The notes below the pieces were generated by a model. The model worked only from the letters and a program-made list of their open reading frames with translations. It made no database searches and was not told where the DNA came from. Position numbers and translations under genes: made by a program. This document shows positions 24,401-36,778 of a stretch of DNA of 64,000 nt, piece after piece. Within the stretch, counting starts at the first letter, position 1. The number at the start of each line of letters is the position of its first letter. Origin of the DNA: Gonium pectorale (Eukaryota; Chlorophyta; Chlorophyceae; Chlamydomonadales; Volvocaceae); the NCBI GenBank assembly GCA_001584585.1, contig LSYV01000007.1:2378618-2442617 (forward strand), written 5' to 3'.

Positions 24401-27196
24401 GGATACTTAGTCCCAAGTTAGGTAAGGCACATCCAACTACATCCCGGCACTGACGGGCCGCACAGGGAGCGCACCTTGATGTGCTTCCGCGCGACGTCGC
24501 CTGCGCAGGAGGAGCGGGCATCGCGGGGAAGTTCAGGCACTACGGCGTCCGACTTGCGCACTACCAATGAATCCTTTTACTGCGCCGCTTGACGGCTATC
24601 TGAGGAATGAGGTCTAGGGACTGGGTCCGCTGATTGGCGTTGTAAGTACTTCACTGGTGCCAGGTCACACTCGTCCCCGGCGCACAGGAAACAGATACAG
24701 ATAGATACAGATTACAGGCTCCCCACAGCAGGTACAAATCTTCGTGCAAATAATACAGCCGCTGGGCGCCGCAACCCACCCGTGTTAGTAATGAGGAAGG
24801 ACGCCAGGGTGAGACAGGCGATGGGCTGCTTGGCGAACTCGCCCAGCAGGTAGCGAGGCTCCTCAAGCGACTTCAGCTCCAGCACGTTCAGACTGCACTC
24901 GTCGGTTGGGATTATTTGCGGCTGTCGGTTGTGCTGCCGGCATGAGCGCCTCCGCTCTAGAGCGGTGAGGCTGCAAAGGCATCCGATCCAATTTCGCATA
25001 CGCAAGGGGCAAGAGCCCTACGGCACATGAAAACCCGTCCCAATCCCTCGGCCACCTATTTGTCTCACTGCTTGGTCGTGTGTCCGCGGCAGGCCTCGCA
25101 CCGCAGGGGCCCGGCGGTCCCCCGGATCGACAGCATGCCCCCGCTTGTACCAATGAGTGTGCTCCCCTCCGGCGTTCCCATAATCCTGTAAAAGCTGTGT
25201 TCCCTTGCCTGTTGAACACGCGCCAGCACTCGTCGTAGAACTTCCGGATGCCCTCGCGCTCGTGCGGGAAGCGAGCCGACAGCTCCGCAATAAACTCCTC
25301 GTACTTGCGCCACACGCTGACGTGCAGGCCCTGAGGGCCGGAGCGCGCCAACGGAGCGGGAGGGGCCAGGTCGCGGCCGCACCCATATGTATGCTGCACA
25401 ACTGGGAGTAAGTACCCGCGGGAGTTATGGTGCAGGCCTGGATGGGCCCTGCCAGATGGGCACCTCTCCAGAGCAGGGTGTCAGCGGGAACCGGAAGCTC
25501 CGTCCGATACCCGTGCGCACGAAAGGCGGCCCCTGCTCGGCTTGGCAGCCGGTTGTGCGTAGTCGACCTGTCAACCTCTACCCCGCCCGCTGCAGCCAGC
25601 GACCTGCCAGACAACGGCCCCTCGGCTCTTCAACCCATACTCCCCCTGACGCCCGGGGGGTGCGGCAGGGACTCCAACCGCCCCGCTGCCCGTGCAGCCC
25701 CTCCTCCCAGCCCCGGCTGCTCCTTAACCATCCCAGTGCTGCCCCTGCATCCTGAAGCAGTACGGCTGGCTACCCGCGGTCTCCCTTCACAGTCTCCCCG
25801 CCCCTTGCCGCCAGGCTCCCTCCTCCCAAACTGCTGGCCACGGGCCGTGACGCTGCCACGCCTGCATTCATACCGCAGCCGGCTCGCCTCAGCAAGCCCG
25901 CGTGGCTGAACTGAGACCCGGCACTGCGTATCCCTACCCGCCCGCCTGCCCACCGCGCCGCTAACACTGCCAGCCCACCTGCGGGAACTGCTTGGACTTG
26001 GGCAGGTGGTACACCACTTGGGTGGGGTCGGGCACCGTCTCCAGCTTGCGGCCCACCGTCTCCAGGCACTTGGTAATGAGGTTGGTTGTGCCCTCGTGGC
26101 CTGCGAGTGCCCACGTGATACAAAGAAACCTGCCTTTGCAGTTACCCGGCCCAAGCTTCCGCGTGGAACACGCGGCCGATACGGTGAGGCTATTACGGTA
26201 GAAAGTCAGACACGGCAGGTGCTGTCTGGGGACCCAGGCCGGGGGCTCGCCGGGATTGCCAGGCTGCCAGGGACAGCAAACTCTCCGCCAAAGGCCGGCG
26301 TGCGTAAGCTGACGCCCCAAGACTTCCAGATGCCCCCGCAGGCTTGCGCCCAAGTCACATACAGAGACATGAGCGCAGCCTTACCCATGCCGAACATCAT
26401 GGACGAGCCCACGTCAAAGGTGTAACCTTCCCTCTTGTAATGAGCGGCCGAGCCGCCAGGCAGCAGGTATCTGCCCGGGGAGCGGCAACAAGGCTGGTTG
26501 GGGGGATTTGACGGATGAGCCAGGCCCGGGGAGCGGCAACAAGGCAACTTGGGCATTGGATGGGTGAGCCAGGCCCCATCACGGGGTTTTGGTTCTTCGG
26601 GGTGTCTGCAGCGCTGTGCCTGCTCACCACACGCCGGCCCCACAGTGCGTCCTTGCCCCCTCCCGCGAGCTCCACAACCCGGCTGCTCATCCCCCGGCCT
26701 TCACCCAATTCCCATCCTCACTTCTCCAAGACGACAACCTTGGCGCCCTTGGCAACCAAGCGAGCGGCCGTGGCCAAACCACCCATGCCACCGCCCACGA
26801 TGACCGCATCGTACTCCACGTCCGTCGGCGCTTGAGTTTCAATGACACGACTGAGTGGTGGGTAAGGCGTCTTGGTGGCCGCAGCCCGTACGGTAAGTCG
26901 CTGCTGAATGGGAGCATCAACCTGCAGAGTTAGAGCAGCAGTGAAATCACTCAGGCCCTTACCATATTCCGTCTATGGCAGTAATCCTCACCGCCTGAAA
27001 CGGCTGGCAGCGTCCGCGAACCGCTGGCGCAAGCGCGCTTGACGACCGCGGCAGCCTGCGGGAAATCCACCGTCACTGATCTAAGCTGCAATTCAATAGC
27101 CAGTTTCTTTGTGATGCGGGCTCACACTCCGCACGGACTGCAGTTGGAGCGCCGGGCTCCCTGCGCCTGGGGCGCAGACGTCTTGAGGGACTGCAT
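21464..27196 (-). CDS. CRTISO: Prolycopene (carotenoid) isomerase
   Basis: Sixteen exons: 27126-27196, 26992-27055, 26722-26921, 26385-26470, 25979-26100, 25209-25330, 24780-24892, 24475-24500, 24202-24370, 23632-23758, 23217-23309, 22719-22844, 22415-22520, 22157-22267, 21877-22035, 21464-21598. Phases close to 609 residues. CRTISO converts poly-cis lycopene to all-trans lycopene in plastids, using FAD. Seen: a Ser/Ala/Arg-rich transit peptide; the FAD loop GGGMGG (88-93); LPGGSAAHY and [56 protein letters not shown]; and the C-terminal FAD motif [17 protein letters not shown]. The collinear match to plant CRTISO is end to end. Introns 6 and 12 start with GC (25208, 22718), and exon 8 is only 26 nt. 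A CRTISO-like paralogue is the main alternative. Confidence 0.93.
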
Positions 27197-28309
27197 TTTT
27201 AAACTATAAAATAGCTGTTATGAAATTAATACACAATTACCAAGCTTGGACACATGTACGGCGGGTTCGACACACACGATGGTAGGAGCCAAGGTCAGAT
27301 CCGACACCGCTCTGGATGGCTCCTGCTAGAAAGCGAAGACCACCTCTTGCACAGAATTCAAGCAGCGTGCCCACACGGTACTCTTCATGCATCCCAGCCG
27401 TACAGGGGGAGCACATCACATCGTGTCACACCGCCATCCGCCGCATACGCCACATCACCACCTCAGGGGCAGCCACGCAAAGAAATCAAGGACCGCGTCA
27501 TGTAGATGCGGAGACGCGCGCTGATGTAGCTCTACGTATCCTGCAAGGCCTTGGGCGTCCTTCCGCCACCTCCTACATCCATTATGAAATCAATTCTGTT
27601 CACTCCGAGCCCCTTAGCCTTAACCTCTTGGTTGGCCCATATCCAGGGTCCGGGTGGAACCACACATGTGACGGCAATGCCAAGACTGTGCTTGGTACAC
27701 CCTGTAAAAGAACGAAGTTTCTTGTGATCACGGCAGCAGCTACCGCGGGATGCGCAAAAAGATGGTGCGCGAAAAGGTCGACCCCTACAACCAGCAAGAC
27801 TAAAAGTCCAGCGCAAGCATCCGGCCACCGCGGGAAACGGAGGTAGGGGGGGTCCTCGCCACCGCCTTCCATCAATCCATCCCTCCAGCCGGCTGAGGGG
27901 TTGAAGGGAAAGGGGAATGAACAACGACGAGGAAGGCGCCAGCGGCGTATGTCCCGTCCGGCGGCCAAGCCGGTCCTTGCCTCGTTTCGCCGGCTCCGAC
28001 GGTGTCGGCGATCCGAAAGTCCAGCAGCCGCCAGGTGTTGGAACGAAACGACGCATACGACGAGCGGAAGCGCGAAAGTGATGGTGTCGTTGAAGGACCC
28101 AGCTCCAGAGGTAGTCGAAGGGGTGATGTCCCTGCATGTGAGTTCGGCGGTGACCATCACCGTAGCCCCCAATGCGGCCCAGAATTCTCTCTAGGGTGAC
28201 CCTATCCCGGCAGGTGTGTGCCGCCGTTTCCGGCGGCATCCGCGTCAATGGCTGAGTTGCGTACAGCCGGGTGGGGGGGAGGGGAGTAGGGTACCATCAC
28301 CGCCTTCCA
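27197..28309. other. Region between CRTISO and the DHHC acyltransferase gene
   Basis: Holds the upstream region of CRTISO and presumably the 3' UTR of the DHHC gene; no TTACA was found for the latter. Frames exist on both strands between 27530 and 28250 but none resembles a protein I know. A 20-bp sequence is repeated at 27860 and 28298. Confidence 0.4.
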
Positions 28310-28317
28310 TCAATCCA
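27860..28317. repeat. 20-bp direct repeat pair
   Basis: The same 20 bases, containing GCCTTCCATCAATCC, occur at 27860-27879 and 28298-28317. The second copy covers the stop codon of the DHHC gene. Flanks share weaker similarity (GTAGGG to the left), suggesting a short segmental duplication about 440 bp apart. Confidence 0.6.
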
Positions 28318-31300
28318 CTCTTCCTCCGGGTACCTGCCCGCCTGCTGCGCTGCCCGCCTGTAGCGCAGCCATGGCTCGCGCACGCTGCTCCAGTATCTGC
28401 TGTGCCTTCTGCATGCGGAGGTCCTGCGGGGCGTTTCCGGGCGCGCCGCATGCGCGTCGGCCGCAGAATGCACTGCGGTTCAATACATGGCCGTATTGCA
28501 TGTATGCGAGCATGCCCGTACAACGCACCTTCAACAACGTGGCGCATCATGGCGTGGACGTCACGGCCAGTCGCGCACGCAACCACCGTTCCAGACAACG
28601 GTGTACAAGAAGAAGCGCCTTCAAGCCATGCCCGACATGCCCGACCGCCCGACCCCGCAACCCACCACAACGGCCTGTGTCAGCGCCTCGCGCCGCTCGT
28701 TGTACTCCTCCAGCCACGTCAGCAACCGCCCCACGGACCAGCGAGACAAGCGCCGCGTGCCGCGCCGGGCCATCTCCCGGTCGCCACGGTCGTAGTGCGC
28801 CCACCAGTTGGGGTCGCGCTCAAGCCAGAAGGAGAAGCAGTTGGCTACGGGGCCGCGGTCTACATGGGCAGGTGGATCAAGCGGTTACGAGCGGTACCGA
28901 GGCATGGCTGCGAGCGGATTGGCTCCGTTGCAGGGGCGAGCAGCTAGATGCCAGCCACGGGAGGGAAGCGTGCGCCAACGAGCTCCAGGCGGTGCAATCC
29001 TGGGCGTGGAACTCCTGAGCACGAAGTCATACACGTACTGGTTTGTAACGCCGCGTGGTGGCATGCGTGGTGGCATGTCAGTGATGCGCCGAGCAGGCTC
29101 TGCCCACTTGCAGGTACGGCGGATACCAACTCACCAAAGCGGTTGCAGTAGCCGCCCTGCTCGTGTTTGAGGTAGCTGTAGCGGTGGCGGTTCATGAGCT
29201 CATTGGCGGTAAGGTTGCCCAGGATGCAGAACGCCTGCCGGCCCACCAGGAAGGTGCCAGGCAGCATGCACAGCGCCTGCAGGAGTAGGGGCAGGGTCCG
29301 ACGGATCATTGACGCGGAGTCGGGCGCAAATCACAGGTGCCCCATGTGTTTGCCATGGTGCCATGGTCGCACGCGAGAGGCACTAGGGTTACCGTCATCA
29401 CTAATTATCTAAAATGTAACATTCGGTCAATCAAAATGATTTCCAAAATTCTTGGGGTGGTTGTCAAAAATAAAGCAAAACCCGGAAATTCCCGTGTCTT
29501 CTATCAAAAGATTTGCGGTTAAAGGGAAATTCGTTGCTGGCGAGAAGCTAGCAGCCGGACGGTCCGGAGTTTGGGAGCCCGGCTCTGGAGCGAAAGTGTT
29601 TGCTGGCATCAGTTACAAGGGAAGAAGAGGGGAGTTGCGTGTCACGAGGGCTTGCGTGATTGACAGCTACAGTAGGGGCGGCTTTCAGGGCTTGGGACGG
29701 AAGGTAAAGCAAGGCAAAGGATGTGGGTTGTGACGGTTGTCATTGGTTGCGGTAGCCTCTGGCCCATCCTGGTTTTCTTTCAACTAAGACTGGCGAACCA
29801 AATGGCAGCATGAAGGCGTCTTTGTGTGATCAGAAGCTGGCGTTGTCTTTGCGCAGGGAACAGCACACGTATGGCGCTTGTTAAACAGTTTCCCCTGTCC
29901 AAACATTCCCGCCCCCCCAGTCAAAACAAAACTGGGCGCCAGAAAAATCCCCACGCCGCTTTGAAAGAACTACCGTTCAAAAATATTACTAGGTTATACT
30001 TTTCGGTAAGAACCAAAACTTTACTGCTGATACGGTAGCAGTGGGTGGAAAGCATAGTGCCAGTGAGCCAGTGCACAGAACGCCGCACTTGGCTCCAGAG
30101 CGCAGTCGTAGACCAGGCGCGGGCCTTGCCTCTCCCGTGTGCTGCTAAGAGAACGCTTGCGCAATCAGCCTATCACCCCGGACAAGGACCGCGTCAGGGC
30201 GGGCGCTTGCCAGCCCCCACAGCCCACCCCACACCTGCAGGCCCGCCAGGATGAGCACCGCGCGCTCTGGCCCGCTGGCCGCCCAGCGCACAGCCGCCCA
30301 CACGGCGGCGGGGCCCATGTCCGGGGCAGAGGAGGCGGCCGCTGCGCCGCTGACCCGCAGGTGCTGCTGCAGCACGAAGCTGAGCGTCACGTAGATGACT
30401 AGCACCTGCGTCACCCACTGCAGAGGTGGCGATCGTGTAGGGGCGTCCATGTGAGGTTGCGGCCAGCCGTGGTCAGTAAGGCAGCATTGGGGTGGATGTA
30501 ATCCTGAGCCACCTGGCGTTCGTGAAATGGCATGACGGGTGGAGCATTGGGTTGAAGTTTGGGTCCCTGCACGCATGCCCACCCCACCGCGCCGTTGGGC
30601 TTACCATCGTAAAAAGCCAAGCAGAAAATGCGCGCTCGTTGCCCTCGCCGACGCAGTTGCCGATGGCCGGGCAGTGGTGATCTGGAGCACGTGCGCACAG
30701 GCACGGGCGACAGGCGACGGGTTAGGTAAAATTGCACACAGACCGGACAACCTCACACATACCCCTGATTGGTCGTTGCTGTGTCAAAATGCTCGATACT
30801 TCATCCTAACACCCTTGCTCCAGCCAAGCGCCCGCCTCGCTTACAAGCTCACCGAATCGGCGCACGCAGCGGTTGCAGTACTGGCAGTGCTTTGCCCGCA
30901 AGGGACGCGGCACGTGGCATGTGTAGCACTGCACAGCCCCCGGGGGCAGCTCCGCGTCCGCCTCTCCTCCATCGCCGGCCCCGGCCGTCTTGTCCGGCCC
31001 CGCTGCCGCCGCCGCCGCGGCCCCTTTCTCCACATCCTTGCTAGCCGCCCCAGCTCCCTGCTTTCCGTGCCCGCTTTCCTGACCCGCAGCTATGAACCCC
31101 GGGTCGGCGGTGATCGCGACGATGTGCAGCACCGGCAGAACCGCGAAGCAGGCCAGCAGCGTGAGGGAGGCGGCGGACGTGGCGCCCTGCCAGTAGGGCA
31201 GTACGCGCCAGCCGAAGACCAGCGGGTAAGCGACCTCACAGGTGCCGATCAGCGAGAGGAGCGTCCGCGACTGGGCGAGCTCTCTGCGAGGCGGATTATG

Positions 31301-34277
31301 GAGGGATGCGGGAATGGAACGATCTACCTCGCCCTCGTACGTGTGTGGGTTCGCGCGATAAAAGAGGGGAGAAGGGGCTACAAGCAGCAGGGCGGCGGCT
31401 GCAGCTGTGCCCCTTCGAAGTCCTCACGAGAAGCTATTTTCGCTAATTCGGCTACTGGAGGGACTGCATGCGACCTTGCTTCGCACACGCCCACATCCAT
31501 CATGATTTGAAGCCGTCGAATTACTATGCATGTACAGGGGTGAGTTCCTCCATACCTTCGTGGGATTCCGGCAAGGACGCTAGAGAACACGAAGCTGCCG
31601 CCCATCGCCCCCACGATGAGAAGGAGCACCAGCATGCCGAAGTGGAGACCGGGCGCCCCCAGCATTAGCAACCCAGTCAGAGCGAAGAAGGGCGGGAAGA
31701 AGAGCATGTCGCAGTGCCGGAAGTACGCCCTGCGGGGGATCACCAAATGGCAGGAGCAGGTGGGCAAGCTTGATCCCATGATCAAGGCAGCCAGGGCTCC
31801 GAGCGGCGCAGCAAGGCGTTCGGTCGGAAGGGCAAGGCCAGCCTCCTTGAAGAACCCACAAGAGCATAGCGATAAGGACGCTGCCGCCACTGGGCCCGCA
31901 AAGGCGCAATTTGTGCGCAAGGCAGCCACTGCCAACCTGCCTGCGGTACATGCCGATGCACCCCTCGCCCTGCTGCGGCCGCCACGAGGTGTTGGGCACC
32001 ACCGGCTCATAATAGTCCAGGGCCCCAGCCTGGGGGGCGGTAGAAAGAGACGAGAGCATCTGAACACATAAATGCGCGCGCGCCGCCGATGCGCAGAAGG
32101 GAACCGCAAGAACAATGCAAAGCGAACGCCGGATGTGTCGCCCTGTCGTTGTGTTAAGGGGACGGGGGGGGGCCGTAACCGAGGAAGGGAAACAGTGTGG
32201 TACGTACAAGGCATCGCACAAGTATGCAGACATTGCCCATCCGGTCCGCTACACACCTTCCGAGCGCCGTTCGCTCCTGCTGACGCGGACCCCACGCCCA
32301 TCGCACCCCCACTGCTGGTGTCGTGGCCGTGCCCATGCCCATCAGGCCCGTGGCCCGGGCAGCACGGCGCGGAGGGTCCGTGGGCGTGCGCTTGACCAGG
32401 CGTATGCTGCATGCCAGCTGACCGACCCATGGGCCACCCCGGCGCGGGCGCCGCCGTGCTGCCATGTTCGCGTGACCACGTGCTGACGGGCACGCGCACT
32501 TCGGCCCCGCCGCTCCTGCCGGGCTCATCCAGCGCCGTGGGTGCGGTAAACTGCGCAGCCCGGGCCGCTGCCGCTGCCGCCTCCTGAGCAGTCTTGTGCT
32601 GCCACTCCTCAAGGGACAGCGGCTGCACATCTTCGGTCCGTGCGCTGACGGCCGGCGCATCGCGACCCATGGGTCCAGGGGCCACGGGCTGCACCTCCGC
32701 AAGGGGCCACTGCTCGGGCGCCGCCATCAGGCGCTGCTGTGCTTCTAGGGGCAGGTCGCTGACGAGCACCTCCCGCTCCGAGTGGCTGAAGCTGAAGTTA
32801 CCCTGGTAATCACCGCCGCCAGCTCCCTGCGGACAGTGATGGGCCGTCGCAGGGGACATTCACGCCACAAAGTGCGCGTTCTATTCCATCCATCTATCAG
32901 GGTCGGGTGATGAACAGGGCATAGGGTGGCTTTGCACGTTGGGCGCGTGCACGACAGGTGCAGCAGCAGGAACCTCTGCGCGTCCGGGCCCCAGGTTGGG
33001 ACATGGTATCGCACCTGGGACGAAAAGAAGGGAGCGGCCTGGTTGGGCGGGCGCATACCGCTCGCCCAGGCGTGCTGTCGCTGTGGAGTTGCGCCTGTCA
33101 GGCGCGCGGGAGGGCATTGTAAGGCCCTATGCTCAGGAAAAGTTTGGCTCACATCCAAACCGACAATTTACGGCAGTCTGGAAAAGTAACGCTCATTGCG
33201 GATAGCAGAGTAGGCCCTCGTGCTGTTTCCATTCCTCTCAAGCTGTCCTGCGCACGCCGGAAACGCCACCCGGCCCCTTGACCGCTTGCGTGGAGCCCAA
33301 AGTCAGCATCGCACTTTGGTTACGATACGCGGGGTGCGGCGTGGCCCACGGTCCCTCCCCACGGACCTGCTGGCACACGCGCACCTGTGGCAGCGACGTG
33401 TGGCCCATGCGCATGCCGCAGCTCCCGGCTGTAAGCGTCGAGCTGCAATAGCGCCTGGAGATGGACAGGGAAAAACAGAGTGGAGTGTGCATGCACACAT
33501 ACACTGAACTCGTACGGACTAATGTGTGCGATTGAACATGCGGACGCATGGGTCTGCTGTCTGTCCCATCAGACGCAGGATGTAATAGAACAACCCTCGC
33601 AGCTACACTTCCTCCATTCCGTACATATGTGCAGTAGGGCCCTGAAACCGCGCCTGGTACAGAGCCCGCTACTTGTCCTTGATCCCAACAGGCTGCTTTG
33701 CCCCCCGCCATACGTGCGTGCATGTAATGTCTCCCAGGTCGAGGCCAAGGTTTCGTCCCGTTGCGCATACATCTGGCCCCTACCTTGCGCTCGTCCGTCA
33801 TGTCAAGCCCTCCAAACAAAGCAGGGCCCTCGGCGCGCATTCGAGCGGGGTCGGCGACAAGTTCCAGCATCGCCCGCAGCTTGTCCGCTGACAACAGGCT
33901 GCTCATGGCGGGCGACTGCTCCAGGAGGCGCTTAAGGGCGGGATCCCGCTCCTTGAGGCCCTCCAGCAGCTGCGGGTTGTCCAGCAACTTCTGAATTGCG
34001 GGGTTCTCCGACAGCTTGGCTACCTGCTCGAGCATGGTGCGGTGTACGTCCCGGCCCATGTTGTCCGTGGGCTGCCAGCCCTGTGTCGCGGGGTGGCGCC
34101 AACGCGGCGGAAAAAACACCAGCGCAGTGGGCGGGCAGGGTTTGCTGCGGGAGTTGCCCTGCGCCCTACGTGCATTAGTGCATGTCCGCTGCAGGCCCAG
34201 ACTGGCCCTTGGCGCACCTTGTCTCCAACATGCTGGGGCGCTTTCCGAGGCGGGAGTTTCGGGAGCCTGTCCGACAT
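28310..34277 (-). CDS. DHHC protein S-acyltransferase with an N-terminal STI1-like region
   Basis: Proposed exons: 34218-34277, 33784-34080, 33385-33454, 32257-32822 (or 32826), 31941-32029, 31556-31729, 30853-31283, 30605-30681, 30235-30417, 29135-29276, 28666-28859, 28310-28423; about 798 residues. The Cys-rich domain is clear: CYTCHVPRPLRAKHC, CNRCVRRF, then DHHCPAIGNCVGEGN split across exons 7 and 8. Hydrophobic segments lie on both sides, and a TTxE-like NLTANELMNRHRYSYL follows. Such enzymes palmitoylate cysteines on membranes. Exon 2 encodes a ubiquilin/STI1-like helical repeat (NPAIQKLLDNPQLLEG and two similar blocks). The junction of exons 3 and 4 needs a GAG acceptor four bases past a CAG. 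Alternatively the DHHC gene starts at its own ATG (32859) and the STI1 part is a separate small gene ending at 33320. Intron 5 uses a GC donor (31940). Exons 5 to 12 close in phase. Family certain, 5' half less so. Confidence 0.78.
29381..30043. mobile_element. Candidate small non-autonomous DNA element in an intron of the DHHC gene
   Basis: About 660 bp, visibly more AT-rich than its surroundings, lying wholly inside the 958-nt intron 29277-30234. Its ends read CACTAGGGTTACCGTCATCA on the left and, on the opposite strand, CACTGCTACCGTATCAGCA on the right, imperfect terminal inverted repeats sharing CACT and TACCGT. I could not define a clean target-site duplication. No transposase is visible. 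Confidence 0.4.
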
Positions 34278-34638
34278 GGTTTTGAACTGAGCTCAATCTG
34301 CCTGCTTAGCGGCAGGCGTAACAGCACATGTCGCGCGGACGTAGCTAATATTGGAATTGAACCATATGTCACCCCCGTTGCCTATTATACAGAGCCTTTT
34401 TCTGTTTGCTGCGGATGCAGCGGCCAGGCTTTGATCAGAGGCTTGATCTGTTGTCGTGTTGGAACCGGTCTGGAAACCTAGTAGCTCCAATACACGGCGA
34501 CATGAGATGGCCGACAGCCACCTTCTTTCACACGAAATGCTCTGTCGAGGTGTCCACAAAGCATCTCGCTTAAGGCGTGACAGACACCATCCGCACACCG
34601 GGACACTGGGTGTCGCCCCTTGGAGTATCGCCGCGGCG
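34278..34638. promoter_or_regulatory. Bidirectional upstream region of the DHHC (-) and METTL26-like (+) genes
   Basis: 361 bp between the chosen start codons. In-frame ATGs at 34504 and 34531 could extend the METTL26-like protein upstream. No defined element is recognised. Confidence 0.4.
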
Positions 34639-36457
34639 ATGGCCTCGGGGTTTGCAGCAGCGGGAGGATACAACTTCAAGGGTAGCATGGACACGTATTC
34701 CGCTATGGAGGGACAGAAGCGCGAGAGCCCAGCGGCGGAGCGCAACAAGGAGCCAATTGCTGGTGTGCTGGTGAGGTTTGGCGGTGACCAGGACACCAAG
34801 CATCGGCCCGGGCAGTTGCCACTGCCTTGCCACTGGATGGTCCGCAGGTTGAGCACCTAAGAGCCGCGACCGTTACCGTCACCGCCAAACCTGCAGCCCA
34901 GCGGCCGGTTATCCTCGAGGTGCGCGCTTCCTAATGCTGCTTGAACACCATTTGAAAGCACGGATACACTCCCGGCGTTGCAAGTGCTGCAACTGTGTCA
35001 GGAGTGCAAAGGTGTCGCCTGTGCAGATTGCAGCCCCATGATCTTAACGCTCCTTACAGCAACAGCATGCCGTGTTCCTCCCAGTCACCCTGGGTCACCC
35101 TTCGGAACTGGATCCAATCCCTGTCCTCCCAGCTGGCGAGCGGCTCGGGCCAGCATGCGGCGCACATGGCTGGCAAGCTGCCCGCATTCGACATTCAGCC
35201 CTCTGACGTGACCTCGGAGCTCTTTGGCAGCATAGCCGCCTACGCAGCCAACGTACCCAACGTGCTCCTGCCGCCTCTGGTCCTGGACGCTACAGCACCC
35301 GATTGGCCAGAGTCCGCCGCCGCGGCGGCGGCGGAGCGACGGAGGGCTGCCGGCGCGTCACCATCGGCAGCGCCCAGCGCAGGCACAGGCGCCAGCGCTG
35401 GCGCAAGCGGAGACAGCCTCAACGCGGACGCGGTTCTGTGCATCAACATGTGCCACATCTCCCCGCTGGAGGCGACGCGGGGTCTGCTGCGGGGTGCAGG
35501 TGCGGCGGCTTTGCGGGTGCGGTGTAGGGTGCAGGAGGGTGGGCGGTCGGGCGGGCAGGAGGACCCGCATGGGCCGCCTGGTGTGAACCCTTGATGCTTG
35601 CGGGGGCTGCCGGTGCCGCCTGATGGAGATCCGGGAGCGCCTTGCGGGCGAACAGGTCAAGCCCGACTCCTCAGGGGACCAGGGGTATTCATGGGCGGCG
35701 GGGAGGCGCGGCGTGCCCTGGGGCCCTTATCGGGCTCTGCTGTGGGGCCCTGCTGTGCTTGGTCAGTCCTCACTCGTATTTCCACACACCCGGTTTAAGA
35801 TGGCACGCAGGGCGGGCCGCTGCAATCACGTGGGGAGGGAATGAACCGCCAGGGCAAATACCCATGCCCAATCATCGGTATCAGTGGTGTATGTGAGGCA
35901 AGCCGGTGACCAGCGGTTGGACGAGCACCACCGCATGTATGACTCCTGCCAGCGGCATCTCCGCCCCGTTATCGGCCCCTGCCTCCCTCCTTCTTGCTCC
36001 CCGCCCGCAGGTCGCGCCCTGCGCCCCGGGGGCGGCCTGCTCTTTGTGTATGGGCCCTTCACGCGCGACCGGCACCACACCTCGGAGAGCAACGCCGCCT
36101 TTGATGCGTCCCTGCGTGCGCGCTGCCCCGACTGGGGCTATCGGGATCTTGGAGACATGGCAGACTGGGCCGCAGAGGCCGGCCTGGTGCGTGCGTTCGT
36201 AGAAGCCTGGCTGCCGCGCTGTGCGGCGCGGGCGAAGGATCGGGCCTTGTGATTTGGCTGGATGTCCACGGGATACGACTTCGCCATGGCATCCATGGTA
36301 TTGGTTGGACTCGCCTCAGGCAGTGGGGGTCCGGCATAATCCATCTTACTGCCGCTGCATGCTGTCACTGCTGACGCCCCACCCCCACACACAGGAGCGC
36401 GTGGAGGTGCGGGAGATGCCAGCAAACAACTTCATGCTCGTGTTCCGGAGGCCGTGA
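34639..36457 (+). CDS. METTL26/UPF0585-like class I methyltransferase
   Basis: Five exons, 34639-34770, 34848-34919, 35133-35499, 36011-36186, 36395-36457, close in phase to 269 residues. The family core is recognisable throughout: SPAAERNKEPI near residue 30; the SAM-binding motif VILELASGSGQHA (residues 65-77, split by an intron); DIQPSDV; NVLLPPLVLDAT; the block INMCHISPLEATRGLLRGAG; RPGGGLLFVYGPF; TSESNAAFDASLRAR; and the terminal EMPANNFMLVFRRP. An insertion of about 40 Ala/Ser-rich residues precedes INMCHIS. The substrate of this family is not established to my knowledge. The start at 34639 gives a length near the family norm. In-frame ATGs at 34504 and 34531 would add a basic leader. 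Confidence 0.88.
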
Positions 36458-36773
36458 GGGCCGCAGAGCTGCTGGCCATCCTTGAGGCACGCCTACAGCT
36501 GTCCCATACTTGCAGAGGCAAATGCCATGTTGATGCGCAATCCGATGTACACGGTCCGGAGAGAGTGCTGGCTCTTTGCAGAAGGATCTCCCTAGCAGCA
36601 TACTAGCAGTAGGCGTGCGGGAAGGCATGAGGCGAATGCAGGCTGTTGCGCTCTTGAGTGCCTCCTTTTCCTCGGGAAGCGACGCTGTGCTTGTTTGCCG
36701 GCCGCTGTTCAGAACAAGAATGATGTTGGACACATGGACAGTTAGGGTCACACCTGCGCGACCTCCCAAGCAC

Positions 36774-36778
36774 TTACA
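36774..36778 (-). terminator. TGTAA poly(A) signal of the glycine-zipper gene
   Basis: TTACA on the + strand, about 365 bases past the stop at 37143. It lies inside the 3' UTR of the METTL26-like gene. Confidence 0.45.

Noticed and set aside
32857..32859. ATG as an independent start for the DHHC gene
   Set aside because: Not excluded, only set aside: upstream exons close in phase if a GAG acceptor is allowed; recorded as the alternative model.
31378..32859. 493-residue uninterrupted minus-strand frame read as one exon
   Set aside because: Only 32257-32826 and parts near 31556-31729 are coding; the intervening stretch crosses good donors and acceptors and loses family similarity.
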